From an uncultured Burkholderiales bacterium (GTDB taxonomy: Bacteria > Pseudomonadota > Gammaproteobacteria > Burkholderiales > Burkholderiaceae_C): a stretch of 10,068 nt of DNA. Positions 1 through 5,995 of the stretch are shown piece after piece. Made by a program: the position numbers and the translations under genes. Location of the stretch: contig CAIYFE010000079.1 in the NCBI GenBank assembly GCA_903925445.1, forward strand, positions 1-10,068, given 5' to 3'. The stretch's first letter is position 1. Each line of letters opens with the position of its first letter. Below the pieces are notes generated by a model. It worked only from the letters and a program-made list of their open reading frames with translations, was not told where the DNA came from and ran no database searches.

Positions 1-1476
1 CGAGGCGGCATGTTCAATCGATTGGTGGGTGGGGCCGTCTTCGCCCAGCCCGATGGAGTCGTGGGTGAAGACGTGGATCACGCGTTGCTTCATCAACGCA
101 GCCATGCGGATGGCGTTGCGCGAGTAGTCGCTGAAAGTCAGGAAAGTGCCGCCATAAGGAATGAAGCCACCGTGCAAGGCCACACCATTCATGATGGCCG
201 CCATGCCGAACTCGCGCACGCCGTAGTTGATGTGTCGCCCGCCCACGCCCGCTTCGTTTTTCACCACTTGGCCTGCCAAGTCAATGCGCAGATTGGGCGT
301 GGAGGATGTGTTGGTGAGGTTGGAGCCGGTCAAGTCGGCGCTGCCACCCAGCAACTCGGGCAAAGCAGCCGTGAAAGCTTGCAGCGCCAATTGGCTGGCT
401 TTGCGACTGGCCACGGTTTCCGCCTTGGTGTGTGCGTCAATGACGGTGTCCACCACGGTTTGCGAAAAGTTTTTGGGCAACTCGCCCGCCATGCGACGCA
501 GCAATTCTTGGGCAAGCTCGGGGTGCGCAGCTTGGTAAGCGGCAAAGCGCGTATTCCATTGGGCTTCGCGTGCTTGGCCTTGGGCTTTGGCGTCCCAAGC
601 GGCATAAATGTCGGCGGGAATTTCAAATGGCGCGTGATGCCAGCCAATCGCAGCGCGGGTCAAGGCAATTTCGTCTGCGCCCAAAGGTTCGCCGTGCGCT
701 TTGGCCGTGTTGGCGCGGTTGGGGCTGCCTTTGCCGATGCTGGTTTTGCACACGATCAAGGTGGGCTTGTCTGCGCTGAGTTTGGCGCTGGCAATGGCTT
801 TGCTCACAGCCGCGGCGTCGTGGCCGTCGATGGGCCCGAGCACCTGCCATCCGTAAGCTTTGAAGCGTTCAGGTGTGTTGTCTGCAAACCAAGGCGCCAC
901 TTGACCGTCAATCGAAATGCCGTTGTCGTCGTACAAAGCGATCAACTTGTTGAGCTTCCACGCGCCGGCCAATGAACAAGCCTCGTGGCTGATGCCTTCC
1001 ATCAAACAGCCATCGCCCAAGAAAGCGTAGGTGTGGTGATCGACCACCTCGTGGCCAGCGCGGTTGAATTCAGAGGCCAACAATTTTTCAGCCAAAGCCA
1101 TGCCCACCGCGTTGGTGATGCCCTGACCCAGAGGGCCGGTGGTGGTCTCAACGCCAGGCGTGACGCCCACTTCGGGGTGACCGGCGGTTTTGCTGTGCAG
1201 GACGCGGAAATTTTTCAACTCGCTGATGGGCAAGTCATAACCGGTGAGGTGAAGCAGCGCATAAATCAACATCGAGCCATGGCCGTTGGACAGCACAAAG
1301 CGATCGCGGTTCAACCAATGGGGATTGCTGGGGTTGTGGCTCAAGTGCTCACCCCACAAAGCGACGGCCATATCGGCCATGCCCATTGGGGCGCCGGGGT
1401 GTCCTGAGTTGGCAAGTTGTACAGCGTCCATTGCCAAAGCGCGAATTGCGCTGGCCATTTGTTGGGTATTTGCCAT
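1..1476 (-). CDS. tkt: Transketolase, N-terminal 492 codons (cut by window edge)
   Basis: Thiamine-diphosphate enzyme of the cytoplasm that moves two-carbon ketol units between sugar phosphates in the non-oxidative pentose phosphate pathway (and the Calvin cycle where present). The minus-strand frame is open from ATG at 1476-1474 to the window edge; the family is usually about 660-680 residues, so roughly 170 C-terminal residues lie outside. Visible landmarks: SGHPGAPMG near residues 24-32 with the active-site His at 26; the cofactor motif GDGCLMEGI at 154-162 (Asp155 and Glu160 fall at the E. coli TktA positions); SPNRANTAKAHGEPLG in the middle; and DSIGLGEDGPTHQ at the visible end, which carries a catalytic-region His. 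The start has GGAG (plus-strand CTCC 1486-1489) nine bases upstream. It is divergent from the nucleotidyltransferase gene. No frameshift was seen in the stretches I translated. Identification is very secure; the isozyme cannot be told. Confidence 0.97.
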   Translation of the reverse strand, partial: MANTQQMASAIRALAMDAVQLANSGHPGAPMGMADMAVALWGEHLSHNPSNPHWLNRDRFVLSNGHGSMLIYALLHLTGYDLPISELKNFRVLHSKTAGHPEVGVTPGVETTTGPLGQGITNAVGMALAEKLLASEFNRAGHEVVDHHTYAFLGDGCLMEGISHEACSLAGAWKLNKLIALYDDNGISIDGQVAPWFADNTPERFKAYGWQVLGPIDGHDAAAVSKAIASAKLSADKPTLIVCKTSIGKGSPNRANTAKAHGEPLGADEIALTRAAIGWHHAPFEIPADIYAAWDAKAQGQAREAQWNTRFAAYQAAHPELAQELLRRMAGELPKNFSQTVVDTVIDAHTKAETVASRKASQLALQAFTAALPELLGGSADLTGSNLTNTSSTPNLRIDLAGQVVKNEAGVGGRHINYGVREFGMAAIMNGVALHGGFIPYGGTFLTFSDYSRNAIRMAALMKQRVIHVFTHDSIGLGEDGPTHQSIEHAAS

Positions 1477-1588
1477 GTCAGGCGGCTCCAGCAGAAATTT
1501 GGGGAAAACGCAGATTTTAGCGAGGCGGGATTGCTGGAGGCTTGCAAGCCCAGCCAGACGCAACACAGGCCTTGGCTACACTCGCCGC
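1477..1588. promoter_or_regulatory. Divergent tkt / murU spacer with candidate promoters
   Basis: This 112-base spacer separates two divergent genes, so it should hold both promoters. On the minus strand, TAAAAT (plus 1514-1519) is a good -10 candidate for tkt and would give a leader of about 30 bases; no convincing -35 stands out. On the plus strand, TACACT (1577-1582) lies six bases before the GTG start of the murU-like gene, which would give a leaderless or nearly leaderless mRNA. A perfect 12-base palindrome GGCTTGCAAGCC (1539-1550) sits between the two and could be an operator. All assignments are by eye. Confidence 0.4.
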
Positions 1589-2374
1589 GTGAGTGCACAT
1601 TCGTCCATCAACTCAGCTTCTGCGCCTTTGGCCACAGCATTGCTGCTGGCCGCAGGCCGTGGAGAACGCATGCGTCCTTTGACCGACGTGCATCCCAAAC
1701 CTTTGCTCAAGGTGCGCGGCAAGCCCTTGATGCAATGGGCCATGGAAGCCTTGCAACGCGGCGGCGTGCAAGACTTGGTCATCAACACGGCGTGGTTGGG
1801 TGAACAAATTCCACAGTACTTTGGCGACGCGTTGGCTCAAAACAGCGGCGCTGCGTTGCGCTTGCATTACTCACAAGAAGGCGTCGATTTTGGTGGCGCG
1901 TTGGAGACGGCGGGCGGCATTGTGTGCGCCTTGCCGCGTTTGGCCGACGTGTTTTGGGTCGCGGCTGGCGATGTGTTTGCGCCCGACTTTGAGTTTTCAG
2001 CGCAAGCCTTTGCGCGTTTTCAAGCCAGTTCGTTGCTTGCACACATTTGGCTGGTGCCCAATCCTGAACACAACCCAAGTGGCGACTTTGGCTTGTCTGC
2101 CGATGGCTTGGCTTTGAATGTGCCGCAAGGCGCTTCAAGCGCTTCAAACGGCTCAACGACCAAGCGTTACACCTTCAGCACCATTGCCTTGTACAAACGC
2201 GCTTTTTTTGAAGCCGCGTGGTGCGCGATACCCGCTGGAAATCCCACAGGCATCCCAGCGCCTTTGGCGCCGATGCTCAGAGCCGCGATGGACGTTGGCG
2301 CAGTCGGCGCTTCGTTGTACGAAGGCGCTTGGACCGATGTGGGCACGCCGCAGCGCTTGGCGCAACTCGGCTGA
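1589..2374 (+). CDS. murU: MurU-like nucleotidyltransferase (N-acetylmuramate-1-phosphate uridylyltransferase)
   Basis: 261-residue cytoplasmic nucleotidyltransferase of the sugar-1-phosphate family. The MurU branch makes UDP-N-acetylmuramic acid from MurNAc-1-phosphate in cell-wall recycling and so bypasses de novo, fosfomycin-sensitive synthesis. The N-terminal signature LAAGRGERMRPLT (residues 20-32) is followed by Lys37-Pro38; ETAGG at 106-110 and GD with Asp128 (likely metal ligand) match MurU, as do TFSTIALY and the C-terminal GAWTDVGTP with Asp250. GTG at 1589 is chosen because the first in-frame ATG lies inside the signature and an upstream extension would run into the tkt side of the spacer. 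No Shine-Dalgarno sequence is visible; TACACT six bases before the GTG suggests a leaderless transcript. pepP follows after 47 bases. The usual partner kinase AmgK is not in the window. A related mannose-1-phosphate guanylyltransferase is the main alternative. Confidence 0.8.
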   Translation: MSAHSSINSASAPLATALLLAAGRGERMRPLTDVHPKPLLKVRGKPLMQWAMEALQRGGVQDLVINTAWLGEQIPQYFGDALAQNSGAALRLHYSQEGVDFGGALETAGGIVCALPRLADVFWVAAGDVFAPDFEFSAQAFARFQASSLLAHIWLVPNPEHNPSGDFGLSADGLALNVPQGASSASNGSTTKRYTFSTIALYKRAFFEAAWCAIPAGNPTGIPAPLAPMLRAAMDVGAVGASLYEGAWTDVGTPQRLAQLG

Positions 2375-2409
2375 TTGGGCTGGGCAAGGGGTTTTTTCGC
2401 CCTCGCTTC

Positions 2410-2415
2410 TACAAT
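2410..2415 (+). promoter_or_regulatory. Candidate -10 box of pepP, leaderless arrangement
   Basis: TACAAT matches the sigma-70 -10 consensus at five of six bases and ends only six bases before the pepP ATG. Transcription would then start at or within a base or two of the start codon. No Shine-Dalgarno sequence lies before that ATG, which fits leaderless translation. The -35 region is weak: a T-run at 2392-2397 is too close to be a standard -35. Confidence 0.4.
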
Positions 2416-2421
2416 CCCAAA

Positions 2422-3816
2422 ATGACCACCTTCTCTCCCGCAATTTACGCCCAACGTCGCGCTGCTTTGGCGGCGCAATTGGGCGCTGATGCTGTTGCCA
2501 TCATTGCCACCGCGCCCGAGCGCACCCGCAATCGCGACAGCGATTTTCCTTACCGCCACGACAGCTACTTTTATTACTTGACCGGCTTTACCGAGCTCAA
2601 TGCGTGGTTGGTCATAGACAGCAAAGGTCGCAGCACCTTGTTTTGCCAACCCAAAGATTTGGAGCGCGAAATATGGGACGGCTACCGACTTGGCCCGGCC
2701 GCAGCGCCCAGCACTTTGGGCGTAGACGCGGCCTTGTCGGTGACGGAGCTGGACGCACAACTGCCCAAGCTGCTTGAAAACCAACAAACGGTTTGGTACC
2801 CCTTTGCCACGCACAAGGGTTTGGAAACACGCGTGGACGGTTGGCTCAACAGTGTGCGTGCGCGGGTGCGCTTTGGGGTGCTTTGTCCAGCCCAGCAACG
2901 CGATGTGTGTGCGCTGCTGGATGAGATGCGCCTCGTCAAAGACGCCCATGAGCAAGACATCATGCGTCGCGCCTCGCGCATCAGCGCCAAAGCGCACATC
3001 CGCGCCATGCAAACCAGCGCCCACATGCTGCGAAGCGGCCAAGATGCCCGCGAATACCATTTGGAAGCCGAGTTGCTGCATGAGTTTCGCAGCCAAGGCG
3101 CGCAGTTTCCCGCTTACACCTCCATCGTGGCCGCAGGCGCCAACGCTTGCGTGTTGCATTACCGCGCTGACACGGCTGCATTGCGCAGTGGCGAGTTGGT
3201 GCTCATCGACGCGGGCTGCGAGTTGGACGGTTATGCGTCAGACATCACGCGAACATTTCCGGCCAATGGTGTTTTTACCTCGGCGCAACGCGACGTTTAC
3301 AACCTGGTCTTGGCCAGTCAAGAGGCCGCGATTGCAGCGACACGCGCAGGCGCACGGTTCACCGATCCCCACGAGGCAACGGTCAAAGTGTTGTCGCAAG
3401 GTTTGTTGGATTTGGGGTTGCTCAACGCCAACCAACACGGCACGGTCGATGACGTGATCGCACAGCGCGCCTACTTTCGCTACTACATGCACCGCACGGG
3501 CCATTGGTTGGGCATGGACGTTCACGATTGCGGCAGTTACGTCGAACCCACGGAGCTGGGACAAGTCAGCACCCGCCAAGACCCGTTGTCGGGCGAAACC
3601 ATCGCCAACCGCCCAAGTCGCATCTTGCACCCGGGCATGGTGTTGACCATTGAGCCGGGCTTGTACATTCGCGCCGCCGAAGATGTGCCCCAGGCGTTTT
3701 GGAACATCGGCATTCGCATCGAAGACGACGCCATCGTCACAGCCTCGGGGTGCGAGCTGATCACGCGCGATGTGCCCGTCACAGTGGCAGAGATTGAGGC
3801 TTTGATGCGCGGGTGA
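2422..3816 (+). CDS. pepP: Xaa-Pro aminopeptidase (aminopeptidase P, M24B)
   Basis: 464-residue cytoplasmic metallopeptidase that removes the N-terminal residue before a proline. An N-terminal creatinase-type domain (about residues 1-175, starting MTTFSPAIYAQRRAAL with the family's SDFPYRHDSYFYYLTGF) precedes the pita-bread catalytic domain. All five dinuclear metal ligands can be placed: Asp263 (LIDAG), Asp274 (SDITRTF), His361 (GHWLGMDVHD), Glu411 (TIEPGLY) and Glu434 (IRIEDD). These correspond to Asp260, Asp271, His354, Glu383 and Glu406 of E. coli PepP. It is about 20 residues longer than the 441-residue E. coli enzyme; the extra length lies mainly in a loop between His361 and Glu411 (about residues 375-400). 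ATG 2422 is chosen because it begins the conserved N-terminus, just after a TACAAT box. It follows the murU-like gene by 47 bases. Confidence 0.96.
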   Translation: MTTFSPAIYAQRRAALAAQLGADAVAIIATAPERTRNRDSDFPYRHDSYFYYLTGFTELNAWLVIDSKGRSTLFCQPKDLEREIWDGYRLGPAAAPSTLGVDAALSVTELDAQLPKLLENQQTVWYPFATHKGLETRVDGWLNSVRARVRFGVLCPAQQRDVCALLDEMRLVKDAHEQDIMRRASRISAKAHIRAMQTSAHMLRSGQDAREYHLEAELLHEFRSQGAQFPAYTSIVAAGANACVLHYRADTAALRSGELVLIDAGCELDGYASDITRTFPANGVFTSAQRDVYNLVLASQEAAIAATRAGARFTDPHEATVKVLSQGLLDLGLLNANQHGTVDDVIAQRAYFRYYMHRTGHWLGMDVHDCGSYVEPTELGQVSTRQDPLSGETIANRPSRILHPGMVLTIEPGLYIRAAEDVPQAFWNIGIRIEDDAIVTASGCELITRDVPVTVAEIEALMRG

Positions 3817-3857
3817 TGTCGCGCGGCCAAAGCGCGCCTTGTTCGCTGGACTTTCTG

Positions 3858-3872
3858 TGATAGTAACTATCA
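3858..3872. promoter_or_regulatory. Palindrome TGATAGTAACTATCA upstream of the rubrerythrin operon
   Basis: Two 7-base arms, TGATAGT and ACTATCA, are exact inverted repeats around one central A. The site lies about 90 bases before the rubrerythrin start, in the AT-rich spacer after pepP. This is the geometry of an operator for a dimeric regulator. The ATAG and CTAT halves resemble elements of OxyR and Fur sites, but the spacing here (three bases between ATAG and CTAT) fits neither consensus, so no regulator is assigned. Control by an oxidative-stress or iron regulator would suit the operon downstream; that is inference. Confidence 0.45.
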
Positions 3873-3873
3873 A

Positions 3874-3895
3874 TCAATTAGGAAATCTCAATTAG
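3874..3895 (+). repeat. Direct repeat TCAATTAG, two copies 14 bases apart
   Basis: TCAATTAG occurs at 3874-3881 and again at 3888-3895, identical and separated by six bases, immediately after the palindrome at 3858-3872. A degraded third copy, TCTATTGG (six of eight bases), begins at 3901. Short tandem sites upstream of a stress operon could be regulator half-sites. AT-rich sequence makes chance repeats more likely, so confidence is modest. Confidence 0.35.
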
Positions 3896-3963
3896 TCAAA
3901 TCTATTGGTTGTGCCTATCATTCACCCTGTTCCGATAAATTTCTTCAACTACAGGAGTATGAA

Positions 3964-4446
3964 ATGACTGCACAACAACGTCCCGAGATCAAAACCATGG
4001 CCAACCTTGAAGCCGCTTTTGCTGGCGAATCGATGGCACACATCAAGTACCGCTACTTCGCCAAAATCGCCCGCGCAATGGGTGACGAGGAAACCGCGCG
4101 CACTTTCGAAGAAACCGCCGATCAAGAAGTGCAACACGCCTTTGGTCACTTGGATTTGCTCTACCCCAAAGCCACGTTGACACCCGCCAAAGCCTTGCAA
4201 ATCGCCATCGACGGTGAAACCTACGAGTACACCGAGATGTACCCCACTTTCCGCAAAACGGCCGAAGCCGAAGGCAACGCCGCGGCCGTGGCCGAGATGG
4301 ACGAACAAATTGAAGAGTCCAAAGTCCACGCCGCTCAGTTCAAAGCGACTTTAGAAAAGGCGCAAAAACGCTTTGCCGCCTTGGCCAAAGTCGAAGAGCG
4401 CCACGCCAACCACTACAAAGCCCAACTCAGCAAAGTTGCCGCTTAA
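3964..4446 (+). CDS. rbr: Rubrerythrin-family diiron protein without rubredoxin domain
   Basis: 160-residue four-helix-bundle (ferritin-like) diiron protein, expected in the cytoplasm, that reduces hydrogen peroxide to water with electrons delivered by rubredoxin. The diiron ligand pattern is intact: Glu22 (AGESMAHIKY), Glu55 and His58 (QEVQH), Glu88 and Glu91 (GETYEYTEMYP), and a final Glu144/His147 pair (VEERHANHY). Classical rubrerythrins (about 190 residues) continue into a C-terminal rubredoxin domain with CxxC pairs; here the protein ends after the helical bundle and contains no cysteine. A separate rubredoxin gene begins 34 bases downstream. The ATG has AGGAG at 3953-3957, six bases upstream. 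It is first gene of an operon with rubredoxin and rubredoxin reductase, behind an AT-rich control region. Family is secure; peroxide as the physiological substrate is inferred from family and context. Confidence 0.93.
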   Translation: MTAQQRPEIKTMANLEAAFAGESMAHIKYRYFAKIARAMGDEETARTFEETADQEVQHAFGHLDLLYPKATLTPAKALQIAIDGETYEYTEMYPTFRKTAEAEGNAAAVAEMDEQIEESKVHAAQFKATLEKAQKRFAALAKVEERHANHYKAQLSKVAA

Positions 4447-4480
4447 TTTTTGAACCACCTTTTAATTTTTGGAGAACACC

Positions 4481-4651
4481 ATGAACAACAAATCTTTCAT
4501 CTGCATCGTGTGCGGTTTTGTGTATGACGAGACCGCAGGTCGTCCCGAAGACGGCATCGCCCCTGGTACTGCTTGGGCCGATGTCCCCCAAGACTGGGCG
4601 TGCCCCGAGTGCGGCGTTGCCAAAGCTGACTTCGAAATGGTCGAAATCTGA
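4481..4651 (+). CDS. rubA: Rubredoxin
   Basis: 56-residue one-iron electron-transfer protein of the cytoplasm. The four cysteine ligands are in two canonical pairs: Cys8 and Cys11 in ICIVCG, and Cys41 and Cys44 in WACPECG. The aromatic core (Phe13-x-Tyr15, Trp32, Trp39, Phe51) and the DGIAPGT loop are also typical. ATG 4481 is chosen because GGAGA at 4471-4475 gives a six-base spacing; an in-frame TTG at 4469 would add four residues but leave no room for that site. It sits between the diiron protein and rubredoxin reductase, and so is the expected carrier between them. It could also serve other rubredoxin-dependent enzymes outside the window. Confidence 0.97.
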   Translation: MNNKSFICIVCGFVYDETAGRPEDGIAPGTAWADVPQDWACPECGVAKADFEMVEI

Positions 4652-4662
4652 GGAGCAGGCGC

Positions 4663-5847
4663 ATGTCCGAGCAAGCAATGACAAGTCCCAACAAGCACCC
4701 ACAAGGGCCGCTGTTGGTCGTGGGGTCGGGATTGGCGGGCTGGTCGGTGGTGCGCGAATTTCGCAAACTCGATACCCAAACGCCGGTGCTGATGATCACC
4801 GCCGACGTGGGCGACTTTTATGCCAAACCTGCGTTGTCCAACGCATTGGCGCAAAACAAAGCACCTGAGCAATTGGTCACCACACCCGCCGAGCGCATGG
4901 TGTCGACCTTGGGCGTGACGCTGCTCCAGCGCACCGCCGTCACAAGCATCGATGTGCAGACCCAAGAGGTCCACACCTCCAAGGGCACTTTTGGTTACCG
5001 CCAATTGGTCCTTGCCACAGGCGCGCAAGCCATCCGCTTGCCGCTGGCGGGTGATGCGGCGCAAGCCGTGATGTCGGTCAACTCGCTGGCAGATTACGCA
5101 GCATTTCGCGCACAACTCAAGCCGCAATCGCGCGTGCTCATCATGGGCGCGGGTTTGATTGGGTGTGAGTTTGCCAACGACTTGGTGTTGGGCGAGCACA
5201 CGGTGCAAGTGGTCGATCCCGGTGCTTCACCGCTGGCCGCCTTGTTGCCGGAGCCAGCAAGTGCTCAGTTGCGTCAAGCCTTGACAGATTTGGGTGTGAA
5301 TTGGCATTGGCAAACCACGGTGCAAGCGGTGCATCGTCAAGACAACGCCTACGCTGTGCAGTTGGCCAACGGACAAGAATTGATCGTCGATGTGGTGCTC
5401 AGCTCGGTGGGCTTGCGTGCCGACACAGCCTTGGCGCAATCGGCGGGCATTGCCACAGACCGCGGCGTTTTGGTCGATGCACACCTCAAAACCAATGCCG
5501 AACATGTGTATGCGTTGGGCGACAACACCCAATACGCCAGTGCTTCCGTGGGCGGCGTGGCGCGCACTTTGCCGTTTGTCATGCCGATCATGAACGCCGC
5601 CAAAGCCTTGGCGCAAACCTTGGCAGGCAACCCCACGGCGGTGGTGTTTCCGCTCATGCCCGTGGCTGTCAAAACACCCACGCTGCCCTTGGTGGTTTCG
5701 CCCCCTGCCCCCGCAACGCAAGGCACTTGGCAAGCGGCGCACGAAGGCATTTGGCATTTCGTCAGCGATGGCAAAGTGCGTGGATTTGTGTTGGTGGGCG
5801 CGCAAACCTCGCGCCGCGCAGAACAGAGCAAATTGGTCTTGGTCTGA
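4663..5847 (+). CDS. rubB: Rubredoxin-NAD(+) reductase (FAD-dependent)
   Basis: 394-residue flavoprotein of the pyridine nucleotide-disulfide oxidoreductase fold that passes electrons from NADH through FAD to rubredoxin. Domain order: an N-terminal FAD dinucleotide fold with GSGLAG at 21-26, an NADH-binding fold with GAGLIG at 162-167 in the context MGAGLIGCEFANDL, and the second FAD motif YALGDN with Asp287. The stretch from MITADVGDFYAKPALS and the C-terminal MPVAVKTPTLPLVVSPP closely follow Pseudomonas rubredoxin reductase (RubB/AlkT family, about 384 residues), unlike the shorter coenzyme A-disulfide or nitrite reductase relatives. There is no CxxC redox-active disulfide after the first FAD motif. 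AGGAG at 4651-4655 overlaps the rubredoxin stop codon and lies seven bases before this ATG, so the two genes are tightly coupled. Confidence 0.93.
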   Translation: MSEQAMTSPNKHPQGPLLVVGSGLAGWSVVREFRKLDTQTPVLMITADVGDFYAKPALSNALAQNKAPEQLVTTPAERMVSTLGVTLLQRTAVTSIDVQTQEVHTSKGTFGYRQLVLATGAQAIRLPLAGDAAQAVMSVNSLADYAAFRAQLKPQSRVLIMGAGLIGCEFANDLVLGEHTVQVVDPGASPLAALLPEPASAQLRQALTDLGVNWHWQTTVQAVHRQDNAYAVQLANGQELIVDVVLSSVGLRADTALAQSAGIATDRGVLVDAHLKTNAEHVYALGDNTQYASASVGGVARTLPFVMPIMNAAKALAQTLAGNPTAVVFPLMPVAVKTPTLPLVVSPPAPATQGTWQAAHEGIWHFVSDGKVRGFVLVGAQTSRRAEQSKLVLV

Positions 5848-5901
5848 GCGCTTTTGCTTAAAAGTAAAAACCAAAGCCACTCAGGCAGGCCATTGCATCC
5901 G

Positions 5902-5929
5902 TTGTAAGCCTCTGGCAAGCGCCTAAAAT
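5902..5929 (+). promoter_or_regulatory. Sigma-70 type promoter for maeB
   Basis: TTGTAA (5902-5907) and TAAAAT (5924-5929) are separated by 16 bases, a good vegetative promoter. Transcription would begin near A5936-A5938. The leader would then be about 60 bases and would begin almost directly with the hairpin at 5941-5975. This promoter separates maeB from the rubredoxin reductase gene, whose stop is at 5847. No convincing terminator is seen between 5848 and 5901. Confidence 0.55.
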
Positions 5930-5940
5930 GGCGCCAAAGC

Positions 5941-5975
5941 AAGGGCTGTTGCTTTTTCCGAAAGCAGCAGCCCTT
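5941..5975 (+). promoter_or_regulatory. Strong hairpin in the 5' leader of maeB
   Basis: AAGGGCTGTTGCTTT (5941-5955) and AAAGCAGCAGCCCTT (5961-5975) pair over 15 positions, 14 Watson-Crick plus one G-U, around the five-base loop TTCCG. The ribosome site AGGAG (5985-5989) lies outside the stem, ten bases downstream. The hairpin is followed by TGCGCATTT rather than a T-run, so it is a poor intrinsic terminator in either direction. Its place just after the predicted start point suggests an mRNA 5' stabiliser or a structured leader; this is inference. Confidence 0.6.
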
Positions 5976-5995
5976 TGCGCATTTAGGAGATTTCA

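Noticed and set aside
10..975. A 321-codon open frame on the plus strand across the transketolase gene
   Set aside because: The minus-strand frame encodes unmistakable transketolase over the same bases; the plus frame is an antisense shadow caused by GC-rich codon bias and its protein is low in recognisable motifs.
1286..1588. Upstream extension of the murU-like gene to an ATG at 1286
   Set aside because: The added 101 residues would overlap the tkt coding region on the other strand and resemble no nucleotidyltransferase; family members start just before the LAAGRGERM motif.
2167..3159. A 330-codon open frame on the minus strand across murU and pepP
   Set aside because: It spans the end of one real plus-strand gene and half of another, has no ribosome site I can support and no family features.
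3820..3837. GC hairpin CGCGC / GCGCG just after pepP as a terminator
   Set aside because: The stem is only five base pairs and is followed by CCTTGTTCGC rather than a T-run, so it is not a convincing intrinsic terminator.
3858..3876. Classical Fur box at the palindrome upstream of rubrerythrin
   Set aside because: It starts GATA and ends TATC like a Fur site but has 7-1-7 geometry and lacks the 19-base GATAATGATAATCATTATC pattern.
4469..4480. TTG at 4469 as the rubredoxin start
   Set aside because: It overlaps the GGAGA ribosome site at 4471-4475, which is correctly spaced for the ATG at 4481.
5941..5975. The maeB leader hairpin as terminator of the rubredoxin reductase operon
   Set aside because: Neither strand has a T-run after the stem, and it lies downstream of a good promoter for maeB.
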